A stretch of 64,000 bases of DNA from Mucilaginibacter pankratovii (GCF_014773265.1 NZ_JACWMY010000002.1:310001-374000), one strand, 5' to 3'. Shown: positions 8,905 through 16,522, numbered from the stretch's first letter. Numbers and translations: made by a program. Notes: a model not told the origin generated them from the sequence alone.

Positions 8905-10251
8905 TTAAGCTTTAACCTCCGAATGAAACCCCACCTTCTCCAAATCTTTCCAAAACGCCGGGTACGATTTTTCTACTACGTCGGCATCTTCTATCTCCAG
9001 TTCGGGGATGAGGATAGCCAATGGCGCAAAGGCCATCGCCATGCGGTGATCATGGTAGGTACTGATGAACATACGCTGCGGCAATTGTTTTTCGCTGCAG
9101 TCCAGTTTGTAAACCTGCCCTTTTTCAATCAGCTTAACACCAATTTTCGCCAGCTCTGTTTGCAGGGCCAGGATGCGGTCGGTCTCTTTAATTTTTAAAG
9201 TTTCCAGCCCGGTAAAGGTTGCTTCGTGGCCCAATGCCGCGCATACTACTATAACGGTTTGCGCCAGGTCGGGGCATTCCTTCATATCGAAGATCTTGCG
9301 GAAGATGGGCTTTACCTCTTTTGTTAAATGCACGCCACCATCTTTAAACTGCGAGGTGATGCCAAAGTTGGCCATGATCTCGGTGATCACGCTATCACCC
9401 TGCAGGCTATAAGAGGTTAAGCCGGGAAGGAATAGTTCCGCCTCATCGCTTAGGGCCGCTATGGCGTACCAATAAGATGCTGCGCTCCAGTCCGGTTCGA
9501 TGTGTAACGATGTGGTTGCAAACTCCTGATTTGGTATAGAAATGACATTCCCCTCCCAGGTGTGCAGTATATTTGCCTCCTTAAGCATAGCTAACGTCAT
9601 TTCTACATAAGGGCGCGAGGTTAACTCGCCTTCGATATGTAATTCCAAACCAAAAGGCAGCTTGACAGCGATGAGTAATAGCGCAGTGATATACTGACTG
9701 CTGATATTACCTTTTATACTGATCTTACGAGTTTGCTGCTCAAAGCTGCCTTTTAGTTTGATGGGGGGATACCCCTCCTGCTCTTCATAATCAATTTGGG
9801 CACCCAACGTCCTCAGCGCATCAACCAATACTCCTATTGGCCTTTGCTTCATCCTCTCACTGCCTGTTAATATTACTTCCTCATTCCCGATGGCATAATA
9901 CGCCGTTAAAAAACGCATGGCCGTACCGGCGGGACCGATATTGACGGTTTTTGGTTCATGGTTGATAGGTGATGGTTCATGGTTTGAAGACGGAAGCTTC
10001 TCATCAATTACTTCAACCTCATGTAACTCATCCGTCCCCACAACAATCTGCGGACTATCAACTGCCGACTTTCTTAAAATCCCGGCTAACAAAACGGCAT
10101 CCGCCGCATCAGAAATATTCTCAACTTTTACCTTACCATCGCTCAGCGCCTCTATCACCAGGGCACGGTTACACTCACTTTTCGATCCGGTGAGCTGCAC
10201 TGTGCCATTGGCCGATTTGCCTGTTTTGGTAAGTATGATGTTATGCTTCAT
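8905..10251 (-). CDS. aroA: 3-phosphoshikimate 1-carboxyvinyltransferase (EPSP synthase)
   Basis: Start at ATG 10251 gives 448 residues; the GTG eight codons upstream lies in a repeat and is unlikely. Signatures: LTGSKSECNRALVIEAL (phosphate/substrate loop), NIGPAGTAMRFLTAYY (shikimate-binding loop), KETDRILALQTEL and YHDHRMAMAFA. It joins PEP and shikimate 3-phosphate to form EPSP in the cytosol. The protein is somewhat longer than usual because of a low-complexity stretch SSNHEPSPINHEPKTV just before the GPAGTAMR loop, encoded by a GGTTCATGGTTGAT-like repeat. It lies between the DAHP synthase/chorismate mutase gene and aroC on the same strand. Confidence 0.95.
   Translation of the reverse strand: MKHNIILTKTGKSANGTVQLTGSKSECNRALVIEALSDGKVKVENISDAADAVLLAGILRKSAVDSPQIVVGTDELHEVEVIDEKLPSSNHEPSPINHEPKTVNIGPAGTAMRFLTAYYAIGNEEVILTGSERMKQRPIGVLVDALRTLGAQIDYEEQEGYPPIKLKGSFEQQTRKISIKGNISSQYITALLLIAVKLPFGLELHIEGELTSRPYVEMTLAMLKEANILHTWEGNVISIPNQEFATTSLHIEPDWSAASYWYAIAALSDEAELFLPGLTSYSLQGDSVITEIMANFGITSQFKDGGVHLTKEVKPIFRKIFDMKECPDLAQTVIVVCAALGHEATFTGLETLKIKETDRILALQTELAKIGVKLIEKGQVYKLDCSEKQLPQRMFISTYHDHRMAMAFAPLAILIPELEIEDADVVEKSYPAFWKDLEKVGFHSEVKA
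9953..9983. repeat. Low-complexity GGTTCATGGTTGAT repeat inside aroA
   Basis: GGTTCATGG occurs twice, separated by TTGATAGGTGAT, within the aroA reading frame. On the coding strand it gives the residues NHEPSPINHEP, a pattern unlike the conserved sequence on either side. Confidence 0.7.
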
Positions 10252-10268
10252 TTGTATATATAGTTTCA

Positions 10269-10350
10269 GCCTCACCCTGCCCTCTCCAAAGGAGAGGGTT
10301 CTATTAGCTTCTTAAAGCCCCTCTCCATTGGAGAGGGGTTGGGGTGAGGC
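10269..10350. repeat. Intergenic inverted repeat (GCCTCACCC / CCCTCTCC)
   Basis: GCCTCACCC at the left end pairs with GGGTGAGGC at the right end, and CCCTCTCC(aaa)GGAGAGGG and CCCCTCTCC(att)GGAGAGGGG form two inner hairpins. It fills almost the whole gap between the DAHP synthase/chorismate mutase stop (10354) and aroA. A partial relative lies at 16934-16966. Confidence 0.85.
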
Positions 10351-10353
10351 TCC

Positions 10354-11484
10354 TTACGCGTGCGTTAATTTTTCTGCTGCCTGGCCTGCTTCGCTTTTGT
10401 TCATGATCTCCGTTTGTTTGCGGATAGATTCGCTGTGCATTAGCTCCAGCAATTTCTCGGTAAACTCGGTGCTCAGTTTTAATGCTTTTGCGTAGCTGGT
10501 GCGTTTGTGTAAGATCTCGTCCCAACGGCTTACCTGTAAAATGGTGATATCGTTATCCTTTTTGTAGTTACCAATTTTCTCTACTATCTGCATACGCTCG
10601 GCCATCTTTTGGATCACCAGGTCGTCGATCTTATCTATCTGGTTACGTAATTCGGCCAGTTTATCGTTCACCTCGGTGTTACGAACTTCCGGTTTGCGCA
10701 GGTGCAGGTTGGTGATGATATCAGCAAGGGCAGCAGGCGTAACCTGTTGTTTAGCGTCTGTCCAGGCTACGCTTGGGTCGATGTGCGATTCGATCATCAG
10801 TCCCTGCATATCAAGGTCTAAAGCTTTTTGCGAGATGTAACCGATCAGATCGCGGTTACCGGTAATGTGGCTTGGATCGTTGATGATAGGCAAGTGCGGT
10901 GCAAGGGTTTTTAAGCCGATAGCCAGGTCCCACATTGGTTCGTTACGGAAAGCAGACTTTTCGTAAGAAGAAAACCCACGGTGGATTGCTGCCAGTTTGG
11001 TGATACCCGCATTGTTGATACGCTCTAAAGCGCCAACCCATAAAGAAAGATCGGGGTTAACCGGGTTTTTTACCATTACCGGTACATCAACGCCGCGCAG
11101 GGCGTCAGCAATTTCCTGTACGGTGAAAGGGTTAACGGTTGAACGTGCACCAACCCAAAGGATGTCTACACCTGCTTTTAAGGCTTCCTCAACGTGTTTG
11201 GCTGTAGCAACTTCTACGGCAGTTGGCAAGCCGGTTTCTGCTTTGGCGCGTTTAAGCCATTCCAAACCAATGCTGCCGATACCTTCAAATTCTCCCGGAC
11301 GGGTACGTGGTTTCCAGATACCAGCGCGCAAGGCGCTTATTTTACCTGTTTTAGCTAAAAGGTGAGCGGTAGCCACCAGTTGGTCTTCCGTCTCGGCGCT
11401 GCATGGGCCGGCAATTACAAGTGGTTCGATACCTGTTTTGTTGATCCAGGTATTAAGCGGTTGTATGTTTAAATTCAGTTTCAT
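10354..11484 (-). CDS. Bifunctional DAHP synthase / type II chorismate mutase
   Basis: 376 residues. Residues about 1-260 are a KDPG/KdsA-like DAHP synthase: VIAGPCSAET, LRAGIWKPRTRPGEFEG, VMVKNPVNPD and IHRGFSSYEK. Residues about 275-360 are an AroQ-type chorismate mutase: ELRNQIDKIDDLVIQKMAERM. This fusion is typical of Bacteroidota. It makes DAHP from PEP and erythrose 4-phosphate, and converts chorismate to prephenate, the substrate of the upstream pheA product. It follows pheA after 176 bases of repeat DNA and may be covered by the pheA attenuator if transcription continues (inference). Feedback sensitivity through the mutase domain is known for relatives, not shown here. Confidence 0.95.
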   Translation of the reverse strand: MKLNLNIQPLNTWINKTGIEPLVIAGPCSAETEDQLVATAHLLAKTGKISALRAGIWKPRTRPGEFEGIGSIGLEWLKRAKAETGLPTAVEVATAKHVEEALKAGVDILWVGARSTVNPFTVQEIADALRGVDVPVMVKNPVNPDLSLWVGALERINNAGITKLAAIHRGFSSYEKSAFRNEPMWDLAIGLKTLAPHLPIINDPSHITGNRDLIGYISQKALDLDMQGLMIESHIDPSVAWTDAKQQVTPAALADIITNLHLRKPEVRNTEVNDKLAELRNQIDKIDDLVIQKMAERMQIVEKIGNYKKDNDITILQVSRWDEILHKRTSYAKALKLSTEFTEKLLELMHSESIRKQTEIMNKSEAGQAAEKLTHA

Positions 11485-11498
11485 ATCTTTTTTAAATT

Positions 11499-11658
11499 GG
11501 TCCGAAAGTCGGGAAGACCGAAAGTCCGGAAGTGCTTTGTTACTTGTGTTATTGTATTGTTATGGTTTGTGTTTCTTTTATTTATCTTTTCGGTCTTTCC
11601 TACTTCGGACTCCCGACTTTTTCCCTTCTTTCGGACTTTCCGACTTACGGACATCCGG
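11499..11658. repeat. Low-complexity inverted repeat (CCGAAAGTC / GACTTTCGG)
   Basis: The left part has GGTCCGAAAGTCGGGAAG and CCGAAAGTCCGGAAG; the right part has CTTCGGACTCCCGACTTT, CTTTCGGACTTTCCGACTT and GGACATCCGG. The two halves are inverted versions of one short motif flanking about 55 bases. It fills the gap between pheA and the DAHP synthase/chorismate mutase gene and ends at the pheA stop. Confidence 0.8.
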
Positions 11659-11660
11659 CT

Positions 11661-12563
11661 TTATTCTATTTTCTTTATCGTGATATACTTTTTTGCTTTT
11701 TGTGCTTTTGGTAATAGTGGCGCTATCTCTTCTTCATACCGTTCGTACTCGCCTAAAATGTTGAAGTTTTGGGTGTATTTTAGGATCTGGCGGATGCAGG
11801 CATCGTAATGCTTGGTCTCCGTCCACTCTATGTCTACATAAAAGTTGTATTCGTTGCGCTTGCCTAATACCGGCATGCTCTGAATTTTGCTCATGTTCAC
11901 GTTTTCCTGCGCGAAGATGTTGAGCACCTTAGCCAGCGAACCCACCTCGTTGCTCACCTGGAAACAAAGCGAAGCTTTATTGCCCGGTTTCTTCTTAGCG
12001 TTCTCGTGCGTGGTGAGGATCAAAAAGCGGGTAAAGTTCTTTTTGTTCGATTCTATCCGGCGCTCTAAAACATCCAGTCCGTAAAGGTTGGCGGCAAGCG
12101 AATTGGCTATGGCAACCGTATCGGTTAATTGCTCATCGCGGATGCGTTTGGCGCAGGCAGCGGTATCGTTGCTTTCTACTATGTTCAGGTTTGGGTACTC
12201 GTCAAAAAAATCAACACACTGGCGAATAGCGATGGGGTGCGATGTTACGTATTTTACATCCTCAAACTTTACGCCCGGTAAAGCCATCAGGTGCAGCTGT
12301 ATGGGCACGTATACCTCTCCTACCACCGGAAAACTGTAGCTCATCAACAGCGAGTAATTGGGCAAAATGCTGCCGGCAATGCTGTTTTCTATCGCCATTA
12401 CAATATAGTCGGCCTCGCCGTTCTTAAGCGCCTCGAAGGTTTGCTTAAAAGAGTTGCACTCTATTGTATGGATCTTTTCGCCAAAAAACTTAAATGCGGC
12501 CTCCTCGTGGAAGGAAGCGCGGATCCCCTGTATGGCAACTCTTGGTATTTCGGTTTTCATCAT
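11661..12563 (-). CDS. pheA: Prephenate dehydratase with ACT domain
   Basis: 300 residues. The catalytic part (about 1-190) has ENSIAGSILPNYSLL, VESNDTAACAKRI and NFTRFLILT with the conserved Thr-Arg-Phe. The ACT regulatory domain (about 205-285) starts KASLCFQVSNEVGSLAKVL and should bind phenylalanine. It converts prephenate to phenylpyruvate. Two ATG codons are adjacent (12563 and 12560); either may be used. It is the first gene of the minus-strand aromatic series, and is preceded by a leader peptide and attenuator (12575-12748). The stop codon touches a repeat. No tyrA or dedicated aromatic aminotransferase is adjacent. Confidence 0.95.
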   Translation of the reverse strand: MMKTEIPRVAIQGIRASFHEEAAFKFFGEKIHTIECNSFKQTFEALKNGEADYIVMAIENSIAGSILPNYSLLMSYSFPVVGEVYVPIQLHLMALPGVKFEDVKYVTSHPIAIRQCVDFFDEYPNLNIVESNDTAACAKRIRDEQLTDTVAIANSLAANLYGLDVLERRIESNKKNFTRFLILTTHENAKKKPGNKASLCFQVSNEVGSLAKVLNIFAQENVNMSKIQSMPVLGKRNEYNFYVDIEWTETKHYDACIRQILKYTQNFNILGEYERYEEEIAPLLPKAQKAKKYITIKKIE

Positions 12564-12574
12564 TGTGTTAAAGC

Positions 12575-12607
12575 AAAAAAGTCCCGCCTTTTTGGGCCGG
12601 GACTTTT
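12575..12607 (-). terminator. pheA attenuator terminator (segments 3:4)
   Basis: On the minus strand AAAAGTCCCG pairs with CGGGACTTTT around GCCCAAAAAGG-like loop sequence, and the stem runs into a T-run, 12 bases before the pheA ATG. Segment 3 (AGTCCCGGC, 12604-12596) can alternatively pair with the antiterminator arm upstream. Confidence 0.85.
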
Positions 12608-12636
12608 CAGTTTTTTGTATGTTTTGTTAGTACATA

Positions 12637-12702
12637 TCAGTCCCGGCTTTTACTGCTAAAGTAAAAGTAGAAACCATAAAAATATGCACGTGAATTGTTC
12701 AT
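12637..12702 (-). CDS. Phe/Tyr-rich leader peptide of pheA
   Basis: A 21-codon frame from ATG 12702 to TGA 12637. Residues 7-15 read YFYGFYFYF: four Phe and four Tyr in nine positions. It lies about 10 bases after the predicted transcription start and 73 bases before pheA, and its last codons overlap the antiterminator arm. This is the layout of an amino-acid attenuator: ribosome stalling at Phe or Tyr codons would free segment 2 to block the terminator and let pheA be transcribed. There is no Shine-Dalgarno sequence, only A-rich sequence before the ATG, as is common in this phylum. The coding call rests on codon content and structure, not on homology. Confidence 0.8.
   Translation of the reverse strand: MNNSRAYFYGFYFYFSSKSRD
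12639..12667 (-). promoter_or_regulatory. pheA attenuator: segments 1 and 2
   Basis: Segment 1, CTTTTACT (12667-12660), covers Tyr/Phe codons 12-15 of the leader peptide and pairs perfectly with AGTAAAAG (12654-12647) over a 5-base loop. Segment 2 continues as AGCCGGGACT (12648-12639), and its GCCGGGACT can pair with AGTCCCGGC of the terminator. The 1:2 and 2:3 pairings exclude each other, as do 2:3 and 3:4. Confidence 0.8.
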
Positions 12703-12718
12703 TGTTGTTGTTATGCCG

Positions 12719-12748
12719 TAAATGTACAAGTAAAAATCAATTTGTCAA
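12719..12748 (-). promoter_or_regulatory. Promoter of the pheA leader
   Basis: On the minus strand TTG, part of TTGACA, is followed by exactly 19 bases and then TACATTTA, which matches the Bacteroidota consensus TTTG-N19-TAnnTTTG at all but one base of the -7 box. The expected start is near 12712, about ten bases before the leader ATG. Confidence 0.75.
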
Positions 12749-12891
12749 GAGATAATTTTATTTTTTGTTAAAATTTGTAGGCGAACAGAATTTTATTCCG
12801 AAATATCTATAGTTAACCGATTATTTCAACAGCAAACCCCCATTTTTTATTACCAGATTAAAATTTTAATTTAGTTCATCAATTTAAACTC

Positions 12892-13284
12892 ATGTCCCCC
12901 AACGAATACCTCAGCCAGCAATTACCCGAACGCCAGCCTATCATGATCGCCCTCCACGATGCTATCATGGCCAATGATAAAACCGTAACGCCCATTATAG
13001 AACCCATGATGGGCAAAGAGATGATCATTTACAAAGAGGCTACCACCATGAAGTATGCACTATCCGGCGTAAAGGCACATATCTCGTTACACTGCCTGCC
13101 GATGTATATGAACCCGGCGATACATCAAAAATATGAGCCTTTACTACCATTAGCTAAATTCCAGAAAGGCTGTGTTAATTTTACGAGTGCGGAAGCGATG
13201 CCGATGGAGATAGCCACGCAGCTAATTGTGGATTGTGCAGCGATAAGTATTGTGGCGATGCTGGAGAACAGGAAGAAAAAATAG
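12892..13284 (+). CDS. DUF1801-like protein
   Basis: 130 residues, no signal peptide or membrane segment. The sequence has the look of the small YdhG/DUF1801 family: an N-terminal helix with PIMIALHDAI, MMGKEMIIYKEA, a hydrophobic strand AHISLHCLPMY and a C-terminal lysine tail. The function of this family is unknown. It is divergent from the pheA leader and probably monocistronic. Confidence 0.6.
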   Translation: MSPNEYLSQQLPERQPIMIALHDAIMANDKTVTPIIEPMMGKEMIIYKEATTMKYALSGVKAHISLHCLPMYMNPAIHQKYEPLLPLAKFQKGCVNFTSAEAMPMEIATQLIVDCAAISIVAMLENRKKK

Positions 13285-13321
13285 AGGTTTGTTTACAAAA
13301 GTTATTCTTGCGTTGCCTCCG

Positions 13322-13756
13322 TTACCATGACATCTCCTCTGGTAGGTCACCGCCTCTTTCAATCTCTCTGATTTTATTATTCACGAGGGAATTGACGTTA
13401 ATGCTCCATACACTAAGATTGGCATCAGAGTCGCCCTCAACCAATAATTCAGCTTCAAAAGACCCGATTTGCCGCATTTGCAATATCCACTTTAAATTTT
13501 TGTTAATGAGTTCTGTAATTCGTTGCCCCCCGTTCCAGACGCATAAATGCTCACCGCCTATTAAGCACCATTGATTATTCACATCAATCAATGCGCAATA
13601 CGGGTCACCATAAAAATCGCCCATATCAATAGTTGCATTTCTAACCTTATCAAAAAGGTAAGCGTATTCAAAAATGTTACCGGCAATTAATTTTTCGGTC
13701 TCATAGAGATTGCGAAAATTACTATCCTTAATAACTTTAGTGTTATTTATTTCCAC
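13322..13756 (-). CDS. Unknown protein, second gene of an overlapping pair
   Basis: 144 residues from a GTG start at 13756. The GTG overlaps the last ten bases of the preceding 53-codon gene (GTGGAAATAA), so translation is probably coupled. The protein is soluble, acidic, and has Trp-containing strands (NQWCLIGGEHLCVWNGG, NLKWILQM, ANLSVWSINV). No family is recognised. The tight pairing and small upstream partner suggest a two-gene cassette such as toxin-antitoxin or immunity-like genes, but that is only inference. Confidence 0.6.
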   Translation of the reverse strand: MEINNTKVIKDSNFRNLYETEKLIAGNIFEYAYLFDKVRNATIDMGDFYGDPYCALIDVNNQWCLIGGEHLCVWNGGQRITELINKNLKWILQMRQIGSFEAELLVEGDSDANLSVWSINVNSLVNNKIREIERGGDLPEEMSW

Positions 13757-13908
13757 AAATTCCCTAAATCAATTTTAATCCCTTTGCCATTTTGAATATC
13801 CTGTCGACTTTGTAATATCTTCTCTACGAACACAGAATTATATAGTGGTGTTTCTCGCACCTTATAGCCGAGGTCGGTTTTAGCAGATTTTTTGGTTCTG
13901 GGTTTCAT
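13747..13908 (-). CDS. Small basic protein resembling RelE-type antitoxin tails
   Basis: A 53-residue frame with ATG at 13908. The N-terminus is strongly basic (MKPRTKKSAK). The C-terminal part, YNSVFVEKILQSRQDIQ and GKGIKIDLGNLW, has the layout YnpeFv.kil.s..di..Gkg.ki...dlW found at the end of many small Bacteroidota antitoxins paired with RelE/ParE-like toxins. The usual longer N-terminal DNA-binding part is missing, so this could be a shortened relative. It overlaps the next gene by ten bases. Toxin activity of the partner is not evident from its sequence. Confidence 0.55.
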   Translation of the reverse strand: MKPRTKKSAKTDLGYKVRETPLYNSVFVEKILQSRQDIQNGKGIKIDLGNLWK

Positions 13909-13916
13909 TGGGAAAA

Positions 13917-13946
13917 GATTTGACAACTTTAGAGAGTTGTCAAATC
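13917..13946. terminator. Perfect 12-bp inverted repeat
   Basis: GATTTGACAACT and AGTTGTCAAATC flank a 6-base loop. On the minus strand it is followed by TTTT and lies seven bases after the E1 stop and eight bases before the start of the small gene at 13908. It can act as a terminator of the E1 transcript, or as an operator for the small gene pair. Confidence 0.6.
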
Positions 13947-13953
13947 TAATAAT

Positions 13954-16386
13954 TTAATATATCGCCGGATATTTCCCGGGATTTGCCTCATTCATTACGC
14001 TGTAAACGGCTTCTATCACATCATCAAGCGATGGTTTGCTGAAGTAATCGCCATCTGAGCCATATGGCGGGCGGTGTTCGGCGCCGCAAAGGGTACGTGG
14101 CTGGGCATCAAGTGAGTAATAGCCTTTTTGCTTTTCTATTACTTTTTGCAGGATGTAGGCCGAGCCGCCGCCGGGGATATCTTCATCAACCACCAGCAGC
14201 TTATTGGTTTTGCGCAGCGAACTGGCGCATACGTTTTCGGTATCAAAAGGGTAAAGGGTTTGCGGGTCAACCACTTCTATATGGATGCCCATTTTCTCCA
14301 GTTCCACGGCCGCTTCCATCACAATGCGCAGGGTGGAGCCGTAGGTTACTACGGTAATATCGTTCCCTTCTCTCAGTATCTCGGCTTTGCCCAATGGCAC
14401 GGTAAACTCACCAACGTTGGCCGGCAATTTCTCTTTTAAACGGTAACCGTTAAGGCATTCTATTACCAGCGCTGGCTCGTCGCCACGCAGCAGGGTGTTG
14501 TACATACCTGCAGCTTGGGTCATATCGCGTGGTACGCAGATGTGCATGCCGCGCATAGAATTGAGTATGGTACCCAGCGGCGAGCCCGAGTGCCAGATCC
14601 CCTCCAACCTGTGCCCGCGCGAGCGGACGATCAGCGGCGCTTTTTGCCCACCGCGTGTACGGTAGCTTAAGCTGGCCACATCATCGCTTAAAACGGTGAG
14701 GGCGTATATCAGGTAATCGAGGTATTGGATCTCCGCAATGGGCCGTAAGCCACGCATGGCCAAGCCCAGCCCCTGCCCTATGATGGTAGCTTCGCGGATG
14801 CCTGTATCGGTGATCCGTAGATCGCTGTATTTAGCTTGTAAGCCTGCAAAGCCCTGGTTTACGTCGCCAATGGCACCCACATCCTCGCCAAAGGCGACTA
14901 TGCTTTTATCCCGTTCAAAATTGGCATCAAAGCAGGCGTTCAGCACCTCGCGGCCATCTAAAAGCCTGGCGTCTTCGGCATATTCAGCTTTAACAACGGG
15001 CACCAGCAGCGGCGAATGCGGTGTATCCGTAAATAATTTAGAATTGAAACGCTCTTTATTTTTAACAAACTCCTCTTTCAGATAATCGGCCAGCACCTTG
15101 CGCTCGTGCGAATTTTCGCCAAGGGTGATGCGCAATGCCTTGCGCACGGCAGCAATAGTATCCCTACGACCGGGGTCAACGCAACTTTGTAACTCCTTTG
15201 TCAGCTCGTGTAACTCATTATGCTTTGGCGAATACTCGGCAATGTTCTCTATCAACTCAACAGCCTCGTCCATTTCAGATTTTATCTCACCGCCCAGGTC
15301 TGCCCATGCCTCTTTCTGGCATTCGCGCACATATTTTTTGGCGGTAGCTTCCAGTTCGTCGATGTCTTCGGTAGTAATAATTGCCGATTCGATCATCCAT
15401 TTGCGCATCTGCACCAGGCAATCGTGTTCGTCTTCCCAGCCCAGCCTGGCTTTTGATTTATAGCGCTCGTGCGAGCCCGATGTAGAGTGCCCCTGCGGCT
15501 GGGTCATCTCTATTACGTGTACCATTACAGGTACGTGCTCTTCGCGGCAAATTTTTATAGCGCGTTCGTACGTTTCGCAAAGGGCAACATAATCCCAGCC
15601 CTTCACTTTAAAGATCTCGTAACCTGCTCCCCTGGCATCGCGCTGGAAACCTTTTAGCACTTCGGAGATATCTTCTTTGGTGGTTTGCAGTTTGGCGGGC
15701 ACAGATATCGCGTAAGCGTCATCCCATATAGAGATAGCCATAGGCACCTGTAAAACCCCGGCGGCATTAAAAGTCTCGAAAAATAAGCCCTCGGAGGTAG
15801 AGCCGTTGCCAATGGTGCCAAAAGCAACTTCGTTACCGTTCACCGAGAACTGTTTAAGGTATTCCAGCTCTTTATTCTGGCGGTATAATTTTGATGCATA
15901 GGCCAAGCCCAGCAGCCGCGGCATATGCCCGCCGGTGGTAGAAAGGTCCGACGCGGTATTTTTTGTTTCGGCCTGGTTTACCCAGTTACCGTCTTTATCA
16001 ACGTAGCGTGTAGCATAGTGGCAATTCATTTGCCTGCCTGCCGATGCAGGGTCCTTCTCAATATCGGGGTGCGCGTATAACTGCGCGAAGAACTCCCTCA
16101 GGTTACTCATGCCGGTGGCAAACATAAAAGTTTGGTCGCGGTAGTAGCCTGCGCGCCAGTCGCCATTGCGGAAAACCTTGGCCATAGCCAACTGGGCAAC
16201 TTCTTTGCCGTCGCCAAAAATGCCAAACTTGGCTTTACCTGTAAGAACTTCCCTGCGGCCCAAAATACTGGCCTGCCTGCTTTCATAACCAACGCGGTAA
16301 TCGTTGATCACAATTTTTTTGAAATCATCAAAACTGAGTTCGGCAGCTGTTAGTTCATTGCCATGGTGTATTACAGTTTCGGGCAT
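13954..16386 (-). CDS. 2-oxoacid dehydrogenase E1, fused alpha and beta subunits
   Basis: 810 residues. Residues about 20-420 are the alpha (TPP-binding) part and about 480-800 the beta part (FGEDVGAIGDVNQGFAGL, DTGIREATIIGQGLGLAM, EIQYLDYLIYAL, VRSRGHRLEGIWHSGSPLG). This fused E1 acts with E2 and E3 to decarboxylate 2-oxo acids, probably branched-chain 2-oxo acids, giving acyl-CoA. Neither E2 nor E3 is nearby. In the TPP/Mg motif the usual GDG reads GNG (residues 193-195), and the paired Asn region reads WDDAY (221-225). The start ATG 16386 opens in the gap shared with the divergent DUF1573 gene. Confidence 0.88.
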   Translation of the reverse strand: MPETVIHHGNELTAAELSFDDFKKIVINDYRVGYESRQASILGRREVLTGKAKFGIFGDGKEVAQLAMAKVFRNGDWRAGYYRDQTFMFATGMSNLREFFAQLYAHPDIEKDPASAGRQMNCHYATRYVDKDGNWVNQAETKNTASDLSTTGGHMPRLLGLAYASKLYRQNKELEYLKQFSVNGNEVAFGTIGNGSTSEGLFFETFNAAGVLQVPMAISIWDDAYAISVPAKLQTTKEDISEVLKGFQRDARGAGYEIFKVKGWDYVALCETYERAIKICREEHVPVMVHVIEMTQPQGHSTSGSHERYKSKARLGWEDEHDCLVQMRKWMIESAIITTEDIDELEATAKKYVRECQKEAWADLGGEIKSEMDEAVELIENIAEYSPKHNELHELTKELQSCVDPGRRDTIAAVRKALRITLGENSHERKVLADYLKEEFVKNKERFNSKLFTDTPHSPLLVPVVKAEYAEDARLLDGREVLNACFDANFERDKSIVAFGEDVGAIGDVNQGFAGLQAKYSDLRITDTGIREATIIGQGLGLAMRGLRPIAEIQYLDYLIYALTVLSDDVASLSYRTRGGQKAPLIVRSRGHRLEGIWHSGSPLGTILNSMRGMHICVPRDMTQAAGMYNTLLRGDEPALVIECLNGYRLKEKLPANVGEFTVPLGKAEILREGNDITVVTYGSTLRIVMEAAVELEKMGIHIEVVDPQTLYPFDTENVCASSLRKTNKLLVVDEDIPGGGSAYILQKVIEKQKGYYSLDAQPRTLCGAEHRPPYGSDGDYFSKPSLDDVIEAVYSVMNEANPGKYPAIY

Positions 16387-16472
16387 ACAATATTTTGTTT
16401 AGGCGGTAAAATTATAAAATTCTATTCTGTTTTTGTAATTGGTAACTGTAAAACATATAGTTTGTGCAATAG

Positions 16473-16503
16473 TTTTTAATTTGCGTTAAACCTTTTATAT
16501 TTG
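16473..16503 (+). promoter_or_regulatory. Promoter of the DUF1573 gene
   Basis: TATATTTG (16496-16503) matches the -7 consensus perfectly; 19 bases upstream is TTTT (16473-16476), a three-of-four match to the -33 TTTG. The start would be near 16510, shortly before ATG 16523. Confidence 0.6.
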
Positions 16504-16522
16504 TAATAATCAAACAGTAACC

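Noticed and set aside
11438..11808. Three overlapping plus-strand frames of 60-103 codons
   Set aside because: They span the CCGAAAGTC repeat and the end of pheA, with low-complexity Ser/Phe/Leu content and no family features.
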